A DNA stretch of 40,123 bases, taken from the NCBI GenBank assembly GCA_019745975.1, contig JAIESQ010000105.1, positions 1 to 40,123 of the forward strand, given 5' to 3'. Every line of letters begins with the position of its first letter. The first letter of the stretch is position 1. Both the position numbers and the translations under genes were made by a program. Under the pieces are notes generated by a model. It saw only the letters and a program-made list of their open reading frames with translations, did no database searches and had not been told where the DNA came from. Positions 24,186 to 33,800 of this stretch are shown one piece after another. This stretch comes from Pirellulales bacterium (GTDB lineage Bacteria; Planctomycetota; Planctomycetia; Pirellulales; JAEUIK01).

Positions 24186-25418
24186 ATGTACGTTGCACCA
24201 CTGTTGATCGTCGCCTCGCTAGCCGCGGCTCCGGCGACGTCTCCGAGCGGTAAGGCGCCCGACCCCGCGGCAAAGCCCGGGACGACCCAGCGCAAGATCG
24301 AGAAGGTCGTCGAGAACACGACCGACGGCAAGTTGCTCGTCGAGCGCGAAGTCTATCGCGACAATCGCGGCAAGCCGGTGCGACACGGCTTGGAAACGCG
24401 CTACTACGACAACGGCAACAAAGCCTGGGAGCGCCGTTACGCCGACGGCCGTCGGCATGGAGCGTGGATCGAATGGAACCGCGACGGGCAGAAAACCGCC
24501 GAAGGAACTTTCGATAACGGCAGGAAGCACGGCCACGAGACTCGCTATTTTCTCACCGGCGAGCCGCGCTCCGATATTGAATATGACCACGGGGTCAAGC
24601 ACGGCGCGTATCGGGAGTGGCAGCAACCTGGCCAGCCGCTGACCGAAGCCTTCTACGACCACGGCAAACCACACGGGAAGCAGCAGCGTTGGCACCCCAA
24701 CGGCACCCTGCGGCTCGTGCAAATGTTCGACAAGGGCGTCAAGGACGGCGAAGAGAAATCGTGGTACTTCAACGGGCAAGTTGAACGTGAAGCAACGCGC
24801 AAACGCGACAAGTACGATAAGCTGTTTCAGGAGTGGTTCCCGAACGGACAGCTCAAGACGCGGTGCATCTACAGCGAAGGGGACCTCGACGGCCTGGCCG
24901 AATCGTGGTTCGAGACGGGCCAGCGCGAGTCGCTGGCCGAATACCGCAAAGGCGAGCCTGCCAACGACTTCACCCAGTGGGTTACGACCCCCTCCTATCG
25001 CAAAGTTGCCGAGTTCCACTACGTCGATGGCAAGTTCAACGGCTTGCAAACGAAGTGGTACGTCAAAACCGATCAGAAAGAGTACGAAGTCGCGTACGTC
25101 GACGGCAAGCCCGACGGTTTCGGTCGAGAGTGGTTCGAGAACGGCCAACCCAAGTCCGAACGCAAGTTCGACAAGGGGAAGCCGGTGGGGCGCTGGACCA
25201 TCTGGCACGACAACGGCAAGGTCGCTGTCATTCAGGAATACAAAGACGGTGAGCCGCACGGCGTCTGGACAGAGTACGACGAAAGCGGCCAACAGGTAGC
25301 ACAAAAGCATTTCCGAGACGGCAAGCTCATCGACCAATCAGCGGCCGCGGCGGCGACCAGCGGACGAGCGACGCCCACCCGTCGCTCGCGCGCCGTACGA
25401 CCGGCGACCGACCGTTGA
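24186..25418 (+). CDS. Exported MORN-2 (YwqK-like) repeat protein
   Basis: A 410-residue protein built almost wholly from short repeats of the MORN_2/YwqK kind. Each has the pattern Gly-x-x-x-x-W/Y-x-x-x-G-x-x-x-x-x-x-x-F/Y-x-x-G-x-x-x-G, e.g. 'HGAWIEWNRDGQKTAEGTF', 'NGQLKTRCIYSEGDLDG' and 'GRWTIWHDNGKVAVIQEY'. About twelve copies can be followed from residue 55 to 385. A hydrophobic N-terminus ('MYVAPLLIVASLAAAPA') suggests export. Databases label such proteins YwqK-family antitoxins, but at this length and without a toxin beside it that label is not informative. The ATG has a strong GGAGGGGAG upstream. Its C-terminus is Ser/Arg/Thr-rich. Confidence 0.85.
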   Translation: MYVAPLLIVASLAAAPATSPSGKAPDPAAKPGTTQRKIEKVVENTTDGKLLVEREVYRDNRGKPVRHGLETRYYDNGNKAWERRYADGRRHGAWIEWNRDGQKTAEGTFDNGRKHGHETRYFLTGEPRSDIEYDHGVKHGAYREWQQPGQPLTEAFYDHGKPHGKQQRWHPNGTLRLVQMFDKGVKDGEEKSWYFNGQVEREATRKRDKYDKLFQEWFPNGQLKTRCIYSEGDLDGLAESWFETGQRESLAEYRKGEPANDFTQWVTTPSYRKVAEFHYVDGKFNGLQTKWYVKTDQKEYEVAYVDGKPDGFGREWFENGQPKSERKFDKGKPVGRWTIWHDNGKVAVIQEYKDGEPHGVWTEYDESGQQVAQKHFRDGKLIDQSAAAAATSGRATPTRRSRAVRPATDR

Positions 25419-25448
25419 GTCCCGGAGTTGAGCCGTTCGATCTCCGCT

Positions 25449-25465
25449 GGCGGGTGTTTCCCGCC
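25449..25465. terminator. Candidate bidirectional terminator hairpin
   Basis: GGCGGG, five bases, CCCGCC forms a strong hairpin 30 bases after the MORN-2 gene stop, and also lies downstream of the convergent small membrane protein gene. No T-run follows on either strand, so termination is only a suggestion. Confidence 0.35.
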
Positions 25466-25565
25466 CGCTACGGGCAGCCTGTTGAAGGCGGTCGCCGATC
25501 GAGACGAGGCCAGCGATACGATGCGTCGGCTCGCAGACCCGGCTGCAGAAGATTCCAACCGGCGG

Positions 25566-25802
25566 CTAGTCCTTGACCCGTCGTGGAACCGTGAACGAAT
25601 AGAGGATGGTAACGGCCCCCACCGAGATCAGGCTCCAGGGGGCCCACTCTGGCGGAACAAACTCGCGATTGGGCGCCGACTTGCTCGACACGCTGACTTC
25701 AATCGGTTCAGTGGCCTTGAGCGTGGCCTTATCCACCACGAGAAACTCCGCGCCCAGGATCACCGCGCTGGTACCCAGCGCCAAGAACAGAGCTCGCCAC
25801 AT
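25566..25802 (-). CDS. Small two-helix membrane protein
   Basis: A 78-residue protein with an N-terminal hydrophobic segment ('ALFLALGTSAVILGAEFLVV') and a second one at ~54-70 ('WSLISVGAVTILYSFTV') followed by a basic end. The part between them is soluble and contains 'EFVPPEWAPW'. I believe similar small proteins are widespread in planctomycetes, but no function is known. The ATG at 25802 is preceded by GAGGTGA at a good distance, which supports it as a real gene rather than a shadow. It is divergent from the retropepsin-like gene that follows. Confidence 0.7.
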   Translation of the reverse strand: MWRALFLALGTSAVILGAEFLVVDKATLKATEPIEVSVSSKSAPNREFVPPEWAPWSLISVGAVTILYSFTVPRRVKD

Positions 25803-25968
25803 CGCTCACCTCGATCGTCGTGCGTCGGCCGCGTCAGTTGGCGCCAGGGCAAGCGAAAAGGGGGCTGCGCCTCCACCGGCCGCTCCGCATCGCAGGTGTC
25901 ATCGTCCGCTGGAATCGGCTGGGTCCAATAAACTGGCAATCGCGACGACGGCGCCGATCGCGCTGGCC

Positions 25969-27078
25969 TTGCGCTGGCGGCTCGGCCCGCCGCACTACGG
26001 ATGGCCGAAAGTTCTTCGCCAGACGTTGAGCCTGCTGGTTGTAGCGTGCCTTGCCGCCGCGACGAGCCTCGCCAACGCGGAAGACTTCGCACGCTTGGCG
26101 GCCACCGGCCTCCTGCGCCAGGGAAACCTGTGGGTGCTCAAAGAAGAGTCCGACTGGCTGGCCCGAATCGCGCGGCTGCGGCCGTTGGAAAAATCGGCAT
26201 TGTCCGCCCAACAGAAGTACGCGGCCGAGTTGCTCCACAACGAGCGGCGATTCGGCGAACTCGAGCAGCTACGCCGCCAAGTGCAGGAGCTGCAGCGACT
26301 GGCCGCCGGTACCGAAGTCTCCAAGGGCACCAAGGCCCGGCTTGCCGACCAGATACGCGCCAACCAGCAATTGATCGCCACGCTCGAGAAGGAAGTGGCC
26401 GACCCGCGCGAAGCCGATCGCTCGCCCTCGGTCCGGCAAGCCCTGATCGATTGGATCGACCGCCGCGCTGAATTGGCCGAAGCGCTCTTGGCCGACCGCG
26501 GCCTGGCGGCCAGCCTTGCCGCGCGCTATGCCGAACTCCAGCGCGATCCAGGTGTCCTCGCCGCTCTGGGCGATGTGGCCGCACGCCGCCGCTTAGGGCC
26601 CAGTCGCACCTTCGAACTTCAAGCCGCGGCGCTCGACAAACTGGCGACGAACCTCTTCAGCCAGCCGCTTCCCGTCTATCGCCAGCACGGCATCTGGCAC
26701 GTCAACGTCGTGCTCGAAGAACGGGCCGCTCGCACGCTCAATTTCTCGCCCAACGGTACCGAGCACTTCCTCGCCGCCAGCCTGCTCGAGTCGGCCGGAA
26801 TCTCAGTCGACCCGCACGCGCCCGACATTCTGATCCAGTCCTCGGGTGGACGCACCGTTTGTGGCAAGCGAATCGTGTTGGCGAACTTGCGAATCGGCAA
26901 TGTCGTGTTCACGAAGGTCGCCGCCGTGGCGCTGCCGCCAGAAGGAGAGGATCTCGGCTCGGTACTGGCCGGGAAACAACTCGCAGGGCATCGCCTCGAT
27001 ATCGATCCCGCCCGCTTGGAGGCCCACCTGACGCCAAACGCGGCGCCACCCGAACCGGCCGCCGCGCCGAATCGTTAA
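25969..27078 (+). CDS. Exported coiled-coil protein with a degenerate retropepsin-like domain
   Basis: About 369 residues if the TTG at 25969 is used; the open frame reaches back to 25606, but that part runs antisense to the small membrane protein. A signal-like segment ('TLSLLVVACLAAATSLANA') is followed by ~170 residues of charged helices ('RRQVQELQRLAAG'). The C-terminal ~130 residues are arranged like retropepsin domains of planctomycete proteins: 'IWHVNVVLEERAARTLNF', the active-site loop position, 'LAASLLESAGI', 'LANLRIGNVVF', 'AVALPPEGEDLGSVLAGKQL', 'RLDIDP'. The loop that should be D-T-G-A reads S260-P-N-G, so the catalytic aspartate is gone. It is therefore probably not a protease. 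The start codon is uncertain and no ribosome binding site is convincing. Confidence 0.65.
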   Translation: MRWRLGPPHYGWPKVLRQTLSLLVVACLAAATSLANAEDFARLAATGLLRQGNLWVLKEESDWLARIARLRPLEKSALSAQQKYAAELLHNERRFGELEQLRRQVQELQRLAAGTEVSKGTKARLADQIRANQQLIATLEKEVADPREADRSPSVRQALIDWIDRRAELAEALLADRGLAASLAARYAELQRDPGVLAALGDVAARRRLGPSRTFELQAAALDKLATNLFSQPLPVYRQHGIWHVNVVLEERAARTLNFSPNGTEHFLAASLLESAGISVDPHAPDILIQSSGGRTVCGKRIVLANLRIGNVVFTKVAAVALPPEGEDLGSVLAGKQLAGHRLDIDPARLEAHLTPNAAPPEPAAAPNR

Positions 27079-27625
27079 GGCTCGGAGTTGCTGGGCAGTT
27101 TTGGGCACACGGCAGACCCCCAGTCTGGGCGGCACCCGGCACCGATCCCACGGAACTGGTCGCGCGGCGCGCGTGGAAAACTCGTCCTGGTCGGCCCCTG
27201 CCACAAGCTTTACGCCGCTTGCGCAGCCGATCGTCTGATTTCCGCGCTAATTGTCGTCCGATGTCGATCTTGCGACAGCGACGTCTCGGCCGACGTCCCT
27301 AGCATCAGACATTTACGCGCGCGGCAGGTTACGGTTGACCGCGATCGCGACATCCGAGGCGCCCCATGACATCATCGCTACTCGAACACTGTCGGCAGCA
27401 GCGCCACGCTACGGTCCCGTCGACGCAGCAGCGTGTCATCCGCGTGCCAGCGGCGCCACGGCGCAAGTCGCAGGTCCCCTTCCTGCTTGAGTTTTTCGTG
27501 GCGCAACGCCGAGTGCAGCGCGACTTTGACCTAGATTTGGCCAGGCATGACGCCTCGCGCCAGCGCGCCGACGATGCCGAAGGTGTCGGAAGGACGATCG
27601 GCGCCAAAGTCGCCGATTAGCGCAA
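27079..27625. other. Long spacer without a confident gene
   Basis: Between the retropepsin-like gene and the promoter at 27626 there is about 550 bp with only one weak candidate, the plus-strand frame at 27366-27620. No RNA gene, palindrome of note or transposon remnant was seen in the rest. Confidence 0.5.
27366..27620 (+). CDS. Possible small gene (weak)
   Basis: An 84-codon frame with ATG and a GAGG six bases before it. The protein is basic, with no signal or hydrophobic segment and no motif I recognise ('RKSQVPFLLEFFVAQRR' is its most protein-like stretch). By my count about 73% of third codon positions are G or C, lower than the impression given by neighbouring genes. It ends immediately before the promoter of the sensory protein. 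It may equally be chance. Confidence 0.25.
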   Translation: MTSSLLEHCRQQRHATVPSTQQRVIRVPAAPRRKSQVPFLLEFFVAQRRVQRDFDLDLARHDASRQRADDAEGVGRTIGAKVAD

Positions 27626-27654
27626 TTGTTCGGTATGCATGAACTCCCTATAAT
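27626..27654 (+). promoter_or_regulatory. Near-consensus housekeeping promoter of the PAS-GAF-receiver gene
   Basis: TTGTTC (27626-27631), a 17-bp spacer and a perfect TATAAT (27649-27654) form a strong sigma-70-type promoter. Transcription would start near 27661, leaving a leader of about 30 bases to the GTG at 27692. The spacing is ideal and no other explanation for the motif is evident. Confidence 0.75.
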
Positions 27655-27691
27655 GCACTGGGCCACATGACTTGCATCCGGAGCCGAGGGG

Positions 27692-29428
27692 GTGGCAGAG
27701 CGACCCAAGATTCTCGTCGTTAGCGACAGCCGGGGCCACGACGACCCGCTTCTGGGGCAACTCCGACAAACCGCCGACTTGGTGGTTGTCGAAGGGATGT
27801 TGCGGGCCCTCGGTCGGCTGAAACGCGAGGAATTCGCCGGCGTCTACGTCAGCAGCGCCCATCTCAAGCAGGCGTTCGACGTCGGCAAGCTGCTGCAGAA
27901 TGAACGCATTCTGCAGGGGATGCCTGATGCCGCGCTGCTCTTGGACAGCGAAAACACCATTGTCTGGGGCAACGGCCGGCTGAGCGAATGGTCCGGGCGC
28001 GGCAGCGTCCTCGGTCAGAACTTCTACGCGGTCCTCGGCAGCCCGGAAATTCTCGGACCCGACTATTGCCCCTTCCACACGGCGCTGGCCACCGGTTTGC
28101 CGAGTTCGACCACGCTCCGTTCGTCCGACAATCGCTACTACCACGTGCACGCCACGCCCTGTCGCGAAGTCGAAGGCTCGGTCAACTATCTGATCGTCAC
28201 GGTTCGCGACATCACCACCGAAACGCTGCAGCAGCAGAAGCTCGCCGCGATCCATCGCGCCGGCGTCGAGCTGGCCGACCTCACGCCTGACGAGCTCTCG
28301 GGCATGACCGTCGACGAGCGGATTGAGCTGTTGAAATCGAACATCCTCCACTACACGAAGGACCTTTTGAACTTCGACGTGGTCGAGATCCGTCTGCTCG
28401 ACAAAGAGACCGGCCGGCTCGAGCCCTTGTTGGCGGTGGGCATGGAACCGTCGAGCGTCGAGCGCGACCTGTACGCGCAACCGCAAGAAAACGGGGTCAC
28501 CGGGTTCGTGGCGGCCACCGGCAAGAGCTACTTGTGCGAGGACACCGCGCAAGACCCGCTCTACCTCGAAGGGGCCAAGGGGGCCAAGAGCTCACTGACG
28601 GTCCCCTTGATCCTCCACGACGAGGTGATTGGCACCTTCAATGTCGAAAGCCCCGAGCCGCGGGCGTTCAGCGAAAGCGATTTGCAATTCCTCGAGATCT
28701 TCACCCGCGACGTGGCGGCCGCGCTCAATCAGCTCGAATTGCTCGTGGCCGAAAAAGCCACCACCGTCGCCGAGAACGTCGAAGCCATCCACAGCGCGGT
28801 CGCGCTGCCGGTCGACGACATTCTCAATTGTGCCGTGCAAATCATGGAACGGTACATCGGCCACGAACCCGAGGTCGTCGAACGTTTGCAGCAGATCTTG
28901 CGGAACGCGCGCGACATCAAGCAGGTCATTCAAAAGGTCGGCCAGAAGATGACTCCCAGCCAGGCGGCGCCGCAAATGCTGCAGCAAGTCGAGCGGCCGC
29001 TGCTGCGCGGCCGGCTCGTGTTGGTGGTCGATGCCGACGAAAGCGTCCGCAGCAGTTCGCACGCGCTGTTGGAGCGCTACGGCTGCATCGTCGAAACCGC
29101 CCACGACGGCGCCGAAGCGGTTTTCATGGTCCGTAGCACGCTGCCCCATGGCGGCTACGACGTCATCATCGCCGACATCCGCCTGCCCGACATGTCCGGC
29201 TACGATCTTATGCTGCGCTTGCAGGATGTTGTCGATCCGGTGCCGTTGGTGTTGATGACCGGCTACGGCTACGATCCGGGGCACTCAATCGTGAAAGCGC
29301 GTCAGGCCGGACTGAAAGAAGTATTGTTCAAGCCGTTCCGACTCGACCAGTTGCTCGAAACCGTGGAGCGCGTGGTCACTTCTCCAGGAGTCGCCAAACA
29401 AGCGGCCGACACTGTGAAGCAGGCGTGA
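27692..29428 (+). CDS. PAS-GAF-receiver signalling protein without a kinase ATPase domain
   Basis: A 578-residue cytoplasmic signalling protein. Residues ~6-75 look like a receiver fold lacking the phosphorylation aspartate ('KILVVSDSRG', 'FAGVYVSSAHL'). A PAS domain follows (~90-190, 'MPDAALLLDSENTIVWGN', ending 'VTVRDITTE'), then a GAF domain (~215-360, ending 'FSESDLQFLEIFTRDVAAAL'). Next is a helical pair resembling a histidine-kinase dimerisation region ('AIHSAVALPVDDILNCA'), but no HATPase domain. The C-terminus is a complete receiver with D495 in 'IIADIRLPDMSGYD' and the lysine in 'LFKPF'. It begins with GTG after GAGG, behind a strong promoter. It could be a phosphorylation-controlled scaffold or switch; no partner kinase is adjacent. 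Confidence 0.85.
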   Translation: MAERPKILVVSDSRGHDDPLLGQLRQTADLVVVEGMLRALGRLKREEFAGVYVSSAHLKQAFDVGKLLQNERILQGMPDAALLLDSENTIVWGNGRLSEWSGRGSVLGQNFYAVLGSPEILGPDYCPFHTALATGLPSSTTLRSSDNRYYHVHATPCREVEGSVNYLIVTVRDITTETLQQQKLAAIHRAGVELADLTPDELSGMTVDERIELLKSNILHYTKDLLNFDVVEIRLLDKETGRLEPLLAVGMEPSSVERDLYAQPQENGVTGFVAATGKSYLCEDTAQDPLYLEGAKGAKSSLTVPLILHDEVIGTFNVESPEPRAFSESDLQFLEIFTRDVAAALNQLELLVAEKATTVAENVEAIHSAVALPVDDILNCAVQIMERYIGHEPEVVERLQQILRNARDIKQVIQKVGQKMTPSQAAPQMLQQVERPLLRGRLVLVVDADESVRSSSHALLERYGCIVETAHDGAEAVFMVRSTLPHGGYDVIIADIRLPDMSGYDLMLRLQDVVDPVPLVLMTGYGYDPGHSIVKARQAGLKEVLFKPFRLDQLLETVERVVTSPGVAKQAADTVKQA

Positions 29429-29553
29429 TTGCCACCACGCGTCGCCATTGCCTGACTGGAGAAGGCCGCTAGGGTTGTTGCTCAACTTCGCATTGTTTCG
29501 GCCGAGCTCGCGCGCCATGACGCCGCGATCGGGCGCCTGAAGCGGAAGCCTCC

Positions 29554-30783
29554 ATGCTCGGTCTCGATCTCCTGTTAACGGCCGCGGCGCTTGCCGGTCA
29601 CTTCGGGCTGTGGGCCACGGTCGTCAATCGGGTGCATGCGACCGCAGCACCGCAATGGATCGTCAAGCCGGTCACGGATTTTTGCCTGATGTTCCTCTGT
29701 CTCGCGCCGTTGGTCGCCACCTGGTCGGCCTGGCACGCGGGGGCCCTTGATCGAGCCGGCCTGCACGTCGCGAAGTTGCCGACGCTCCTGCAGGGCTATG
29801 GCGCCCTCGTTGTCTTGCTCAGCCCCGGCACGCTCGTCTGGCTGATCCGCTACCCAGCGCGCCGCGATCGGCAGGCACCCGCACTCAAGCGCGCGGCGAG
29901 CAAGCGTCTCGACGTGCCAGCGCGCCTCGGGCGCCACCCGATGGGTCGCGGCCTGCGAGCCCTGATCACGCGGCTCCCAGGCAACGAGTGCTTTCAGCTC
30001 GATATCACCGAAAAGCACCTGGAGATTCCCCGGCTGCCGCGCGAACTCGACGGGCTGTCGATTGCCCAGCTCTCCGACCTGCACTTCACTGGCGCAATCG
30101 ATCGAGGTTACTACCGCGAAGTCGTCGCCACCGCCAACGATTTCGAGGCCGACCTGATTGCCGTCACCGGCGACCTGGTCGACAAGCCCGACTGCATCGA
30201 CTGGATCGCCGAGACGATCGGGCAACTGCGCGCTCAGCACGGCGTGTACGTCATCCTTGGTAATCACGACCATCGCCTCGGTCGGCACCTGCGTCGCTTA
30301 CGCGCGGCGCTCGGCCAGTGCGACCTCGTGCAGCTCGGCGGGCAGTGGCGCGAAATCTCAATCGATGGCACGCCGCTGGTGCTGGCCGGCAACGAGCTCC
30401 CCTGGATCCCGCCGGCGGCCGATCTGTCTGATTGCCCAACCCGCACGGCCGACGGCCAGCCGACGCGCGTCTTGCTGTCGCACTCGCCCGATCAATACGT
30501 CTGGGCGCGACAACACGATTTCGATCTGATGCTCGCCGGGCATACGCATGGCGGGCAGATTCGCTTTCCCCTGGTAGGGCCGATCTTCGCGCCCAGTCGG
30601 TTTGGCGTCCGCTATGCCAGCGGCGTGTTTCACGAGCCGCCGACGGTGATGCACGTGAGCCGGGGCCTGTCGGGTCTTGATCCGTTGCGCTACAACTGCG
30701 CGCCCGAGCTCACCAGGATTGTGTTGCGTTCCCCCGCCGCGACGAGCACGCGGCACGACGGCGAACTGGTCGCGCAACGCTAG
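29554..30783 (+). CDS. Membrane-anchored metallophosphoesterase (YaeI/LpxG-like)
   Basis: A 409-residue protein with three predicted membrane helices in the first ~110 residues and a calcineurin-like phosphoesterase domain after ~155. All five metal motifs are present: 'LSDLHF', 'VTGDLVD', 'LGNHDHR', 'LLSHSPD' and 'AGHTHGGQ'. The order and spacing match the YaeI/YkuE branch, whose members include UDP-2,3-diacylglucosamine hydrolases of lipid A synthesis. The real substrate is not determined by sequence. The domain following the helices should sit on the cytoplasmic face if the helices are oriented as in relatives. Weak ribosome binding site (GGAAG). It follows the receiver-protein gene by 125 bases and is convergent with the giant gene. 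Confidence 0.88.
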   Translation: MLGLDLLLTAAALAGHFGLWATVVNRVHATAAPQWIVKPVTDFCLMFLCLAPLVATWSAWHAGALDRAGLHVAKLPTLLQGYGALVVLLSPGTLVWLIRYPARRDRQAPALKRAASKRLDVPARLGRHPMGRGLRALITRLPGNECFQLDITEKHLEIPRLPRELDGLSIAQLSDLHFTGAIDRGYYREVVATANDFEADLIAVTGDLVDKPDCIDWIAETIGQLRAQHGVYVILGNHDHRLGRHLRRLRAALGQCDLVQLGGQWREISIDGTPLVLAGNELPWIPPAADLSDCPTRTADGQPTRVLLSHSPDQYVWARQHDFDLMLAGHTHGGQIRFPLVGPIFAPSRFGVRYASGVFHEPPTVMHVSRGLSGLDPLRYNCAPELTRIVLRSPAATSTRHDGELVAQR

Positions 30784-30831
30784 TTGCACGATCGACAAGT
30801 AGTTGGCTGTCGATGCGAACGCGTCAAGATG

Positions 30832-33800
30832 TCAGCTCCGCGAAGTTTCTCGCACCCAGCGCTCGGCGATGTCTTGCAGGTTCGGCTCGACTTGCTCGGA
30901 CGCCAGGAAGTAGTGACGTTCCAGGCGGCTGATCGACGCGCTCAACTCCTTGTGCGCCGGTTCGCTCAGCCCGTTGTTCGCCTGAATATCCCGCAGCAGC
31001 CCGATCACCGTGAATGGCGTGACCTGCCGCGGCATGGCAAACCGCGACACAGGCGCGGGCCGCCGGCGACGCACCATCCACACCAAGAGGCCAATGGTCA
31101 AGATCGAAACGACTCCGATCGTCAGCGCCATCCAGAGCCAGCGCAGGTCACGCGCGGCGTACCGCTCGGCCAGCGCGACTTGCGGCTCGACCGTTACCAG
31201 GTCGGCATCGTCGTAACGCTGGTAGAGCATCTCCTTGACCGGTGCCTTGGCGACCGCGAAATGGAACTTGTCGGGCCGCTTGTCGGGCTGCTCGGCCGAC
31301 GCCGCCAGTGCGATCGTCCAGATGCGCTCCGAATCGATCGTGTTCTCGCGCGCGTCTTTATCGAATTGCGTGACCGATACGCCGCCGTCCTCGGTCTTCA
31401 CGATATCGAAGCCCGCCGGCTTGAGGTCGACGAGCTCCGTCAGGTCGGGCACCAACCCCCGTGCCGTGGCGCGCACTTCGAGCAGCAACTTCCCTTCGGC
31501 CGCCTGGCGTTCGTCGAGTGTTTGCGTGATGCGAATCTCCGTCGCTGGGCGCTGGGGCGCGGAGTCGCTCTTGGCGTCGAGCGGTACTGCCGGCGACTCC
31601 ACCGGCAGAATTACGTAGCCCGACGTATCGAGAAAGTCTAAGTCGAGGCGCACCGGCGGCAGCTTGTCGACTTCCGGCCCCTTGGCCTTCAAGAGCAGAT
31701 AGGCATACGGCGTTATCCGCCAGCCGTATTCGGGCAAAGCCCGCGAGTTCACTTCGGCGTCTTGATAGGTGATGGAGATCACCTCGAAGTGTTCACCGAG
31801 CGCCTGCGTGACGATGTCGCGAAACTTGTCGCGGTAGTTCTCCAGCGGGCGGCCGAAGTTGTAGTAGTACGACTGGTTGTTCGCCTGGTTCTGCAAGTAA
31901 CGGCCGAAGCCGCCGCTTTCGCGCTCGATTTCCTTGGTGTGCAGCAAGTTGACAAACACGCCAAACGGCTGCTTATGTCCCACGTTGTCCGAGCCGTCGA
32001 TGCGCGTCTCGAGCTTGATCTCGGTCACCAGGTCGCCGTAGTAGTCCATCAGCTTGCGGGCTTCGAGCGCCAGCTTGTGATCGCCGACGACTTCCAGCCC
32101 CGCTTTCAGGTAGCGGTGCTTGAGCTCGGCCTTGGCCGAGCTGGCCCGCGTGAACAAATCGTTGGCGAACTGCGACAGGTGATGCTCGGCCGTTTCGCCG
32201 GGAAGCGCCAACAGCGCCTGGCGAATCAGGGCCGGCTGCTTGGGATCGGGCACTTTGCTGCCGGTGATCCGCGGCAAGTCGACCGAGCCCAAGCTGGCGT
32301 AGAACCACTGCTCGTAGACCGACAAACTCTGCTCGTCCTCTGGCAGCGCTGCCACGGCCTGGCCATAGAGCTCTGCCGCTTGGGCAAAGCGCTTGAGCGC
32401 CGCGAGCCGCACCGCGGAGAACTCTGAGCGCTTTTCCAACTGCTGCTGGTATTCGTTCTCGTCGTGCAGCACGGCCGCTTCGGCCTGCACCAGCGCCCAA
32501 TGATCGGGATACTTGGCCAAGCCCTTCTGGCAGACGGCGCGGGCGACCTCGAAGCCGCGCAGCACCTCGGCCTTGATATCCTGCTCGCGGCGATTGGTGC
32601 CCGCTTGCTTCTGCACGTCGGGCGCCTGCCAGACCGTGGCCAGGTTGCCGCGCATCTGCTGAATCATTTCGGCCAGCGCGCGGGGCTTCAGGTGTTCCAG
32701 CTCGCCAAAGACGTTTTCGATCGACTCGAGCTTGTAGACCTCGGCCTTGCTGTGCGCGGTGGTGAACGCCCGCGTGAGCAGCTCTTCGTTCAACTCGCCG
32801 ATCGGTAGCGCCCGCAGCCGTTTGATCCACTCGGCCAACTCCTGCAGGTTGCGCTCCTGCTTCGAGCGGGTGAGCGGAATGCGCTCTGCCCGGCGCTCGT
32901 AGCCCCAGTAGTAGAAAAACGGATTGCCGTTGTCGCGCTGCTCGTTGGGGTTATGGTTCGAGATCCAGACGCGCAAGAACTGGTGGGCCAGGTCGCGCGC
33001 CTTGTCGGGGTGCGTGGCGGCCAATTGCTCGATGAACGGAAACGCCTTGGCGTCTTCGTTCACCTTCAAATAAAGCTGCGCGAACGTGCTGGCGAACTTG
33101 GGTGCCAGGTCGGCGCTGACTAACGCGAGCCACTGCTCATTGGGGCGCACCTCGAGCAGTTCGTTGGTCTTGATCGGCTGTGCCATCCCCTCGCTGTAGC
33201 GGAGCGCCGAGACCTGGGTTTCGTCTTCGACGAAAAAGTAGTTGCCGTAGCGATCGCGCTGCCAGCCGGGCCCCATCCGCTCGCGTTGATCGAGCTCGCT
33301 GCTCACCTGGGCTTCGCGCAGCCAGCCCGAGGCCAACAGCGAGAGCGTCTCCTTCCACTCGGTGGCCCGCTCGGGCGCGGCGCGCAGCAACGCCTCGACG
33401 GCGCTCTGCTGCAATTGCAGGCTCTTGAGCCGGAATTGGGCGTCGGTCGGCCGCGAGGCCAGGTTGGTCGACACCAGCGTGCCGATCGCCGTGAGGATTT
33501 CGCGCCCGCGCTCGACCTGCGCGCTGAAACTCTCATTGAGCCACGTCTGACCAAGTTCTTTGCGAACGCGCGGCGCCAGCTCCACCGCCCGACGCAGCGC
33601 TTGCTCCTTGGCTTGCCTGAGGCGCGCGCGCTTTTCGCGGGCGGCCTTCTTGGCCTCGGCCGCGGCCACCGCGGCGGGATCGGCCGGCGCGGCGACTTGA
33701 CCTGCGGCGGCCGGTGCAGCGGCAGCCGCTGGTGTGGCTGGCGATGCCGCGACGGGCGTGAGCGTGATGGTTGCCGGCGCCGCGGCAGCGGGCGCTTGCG

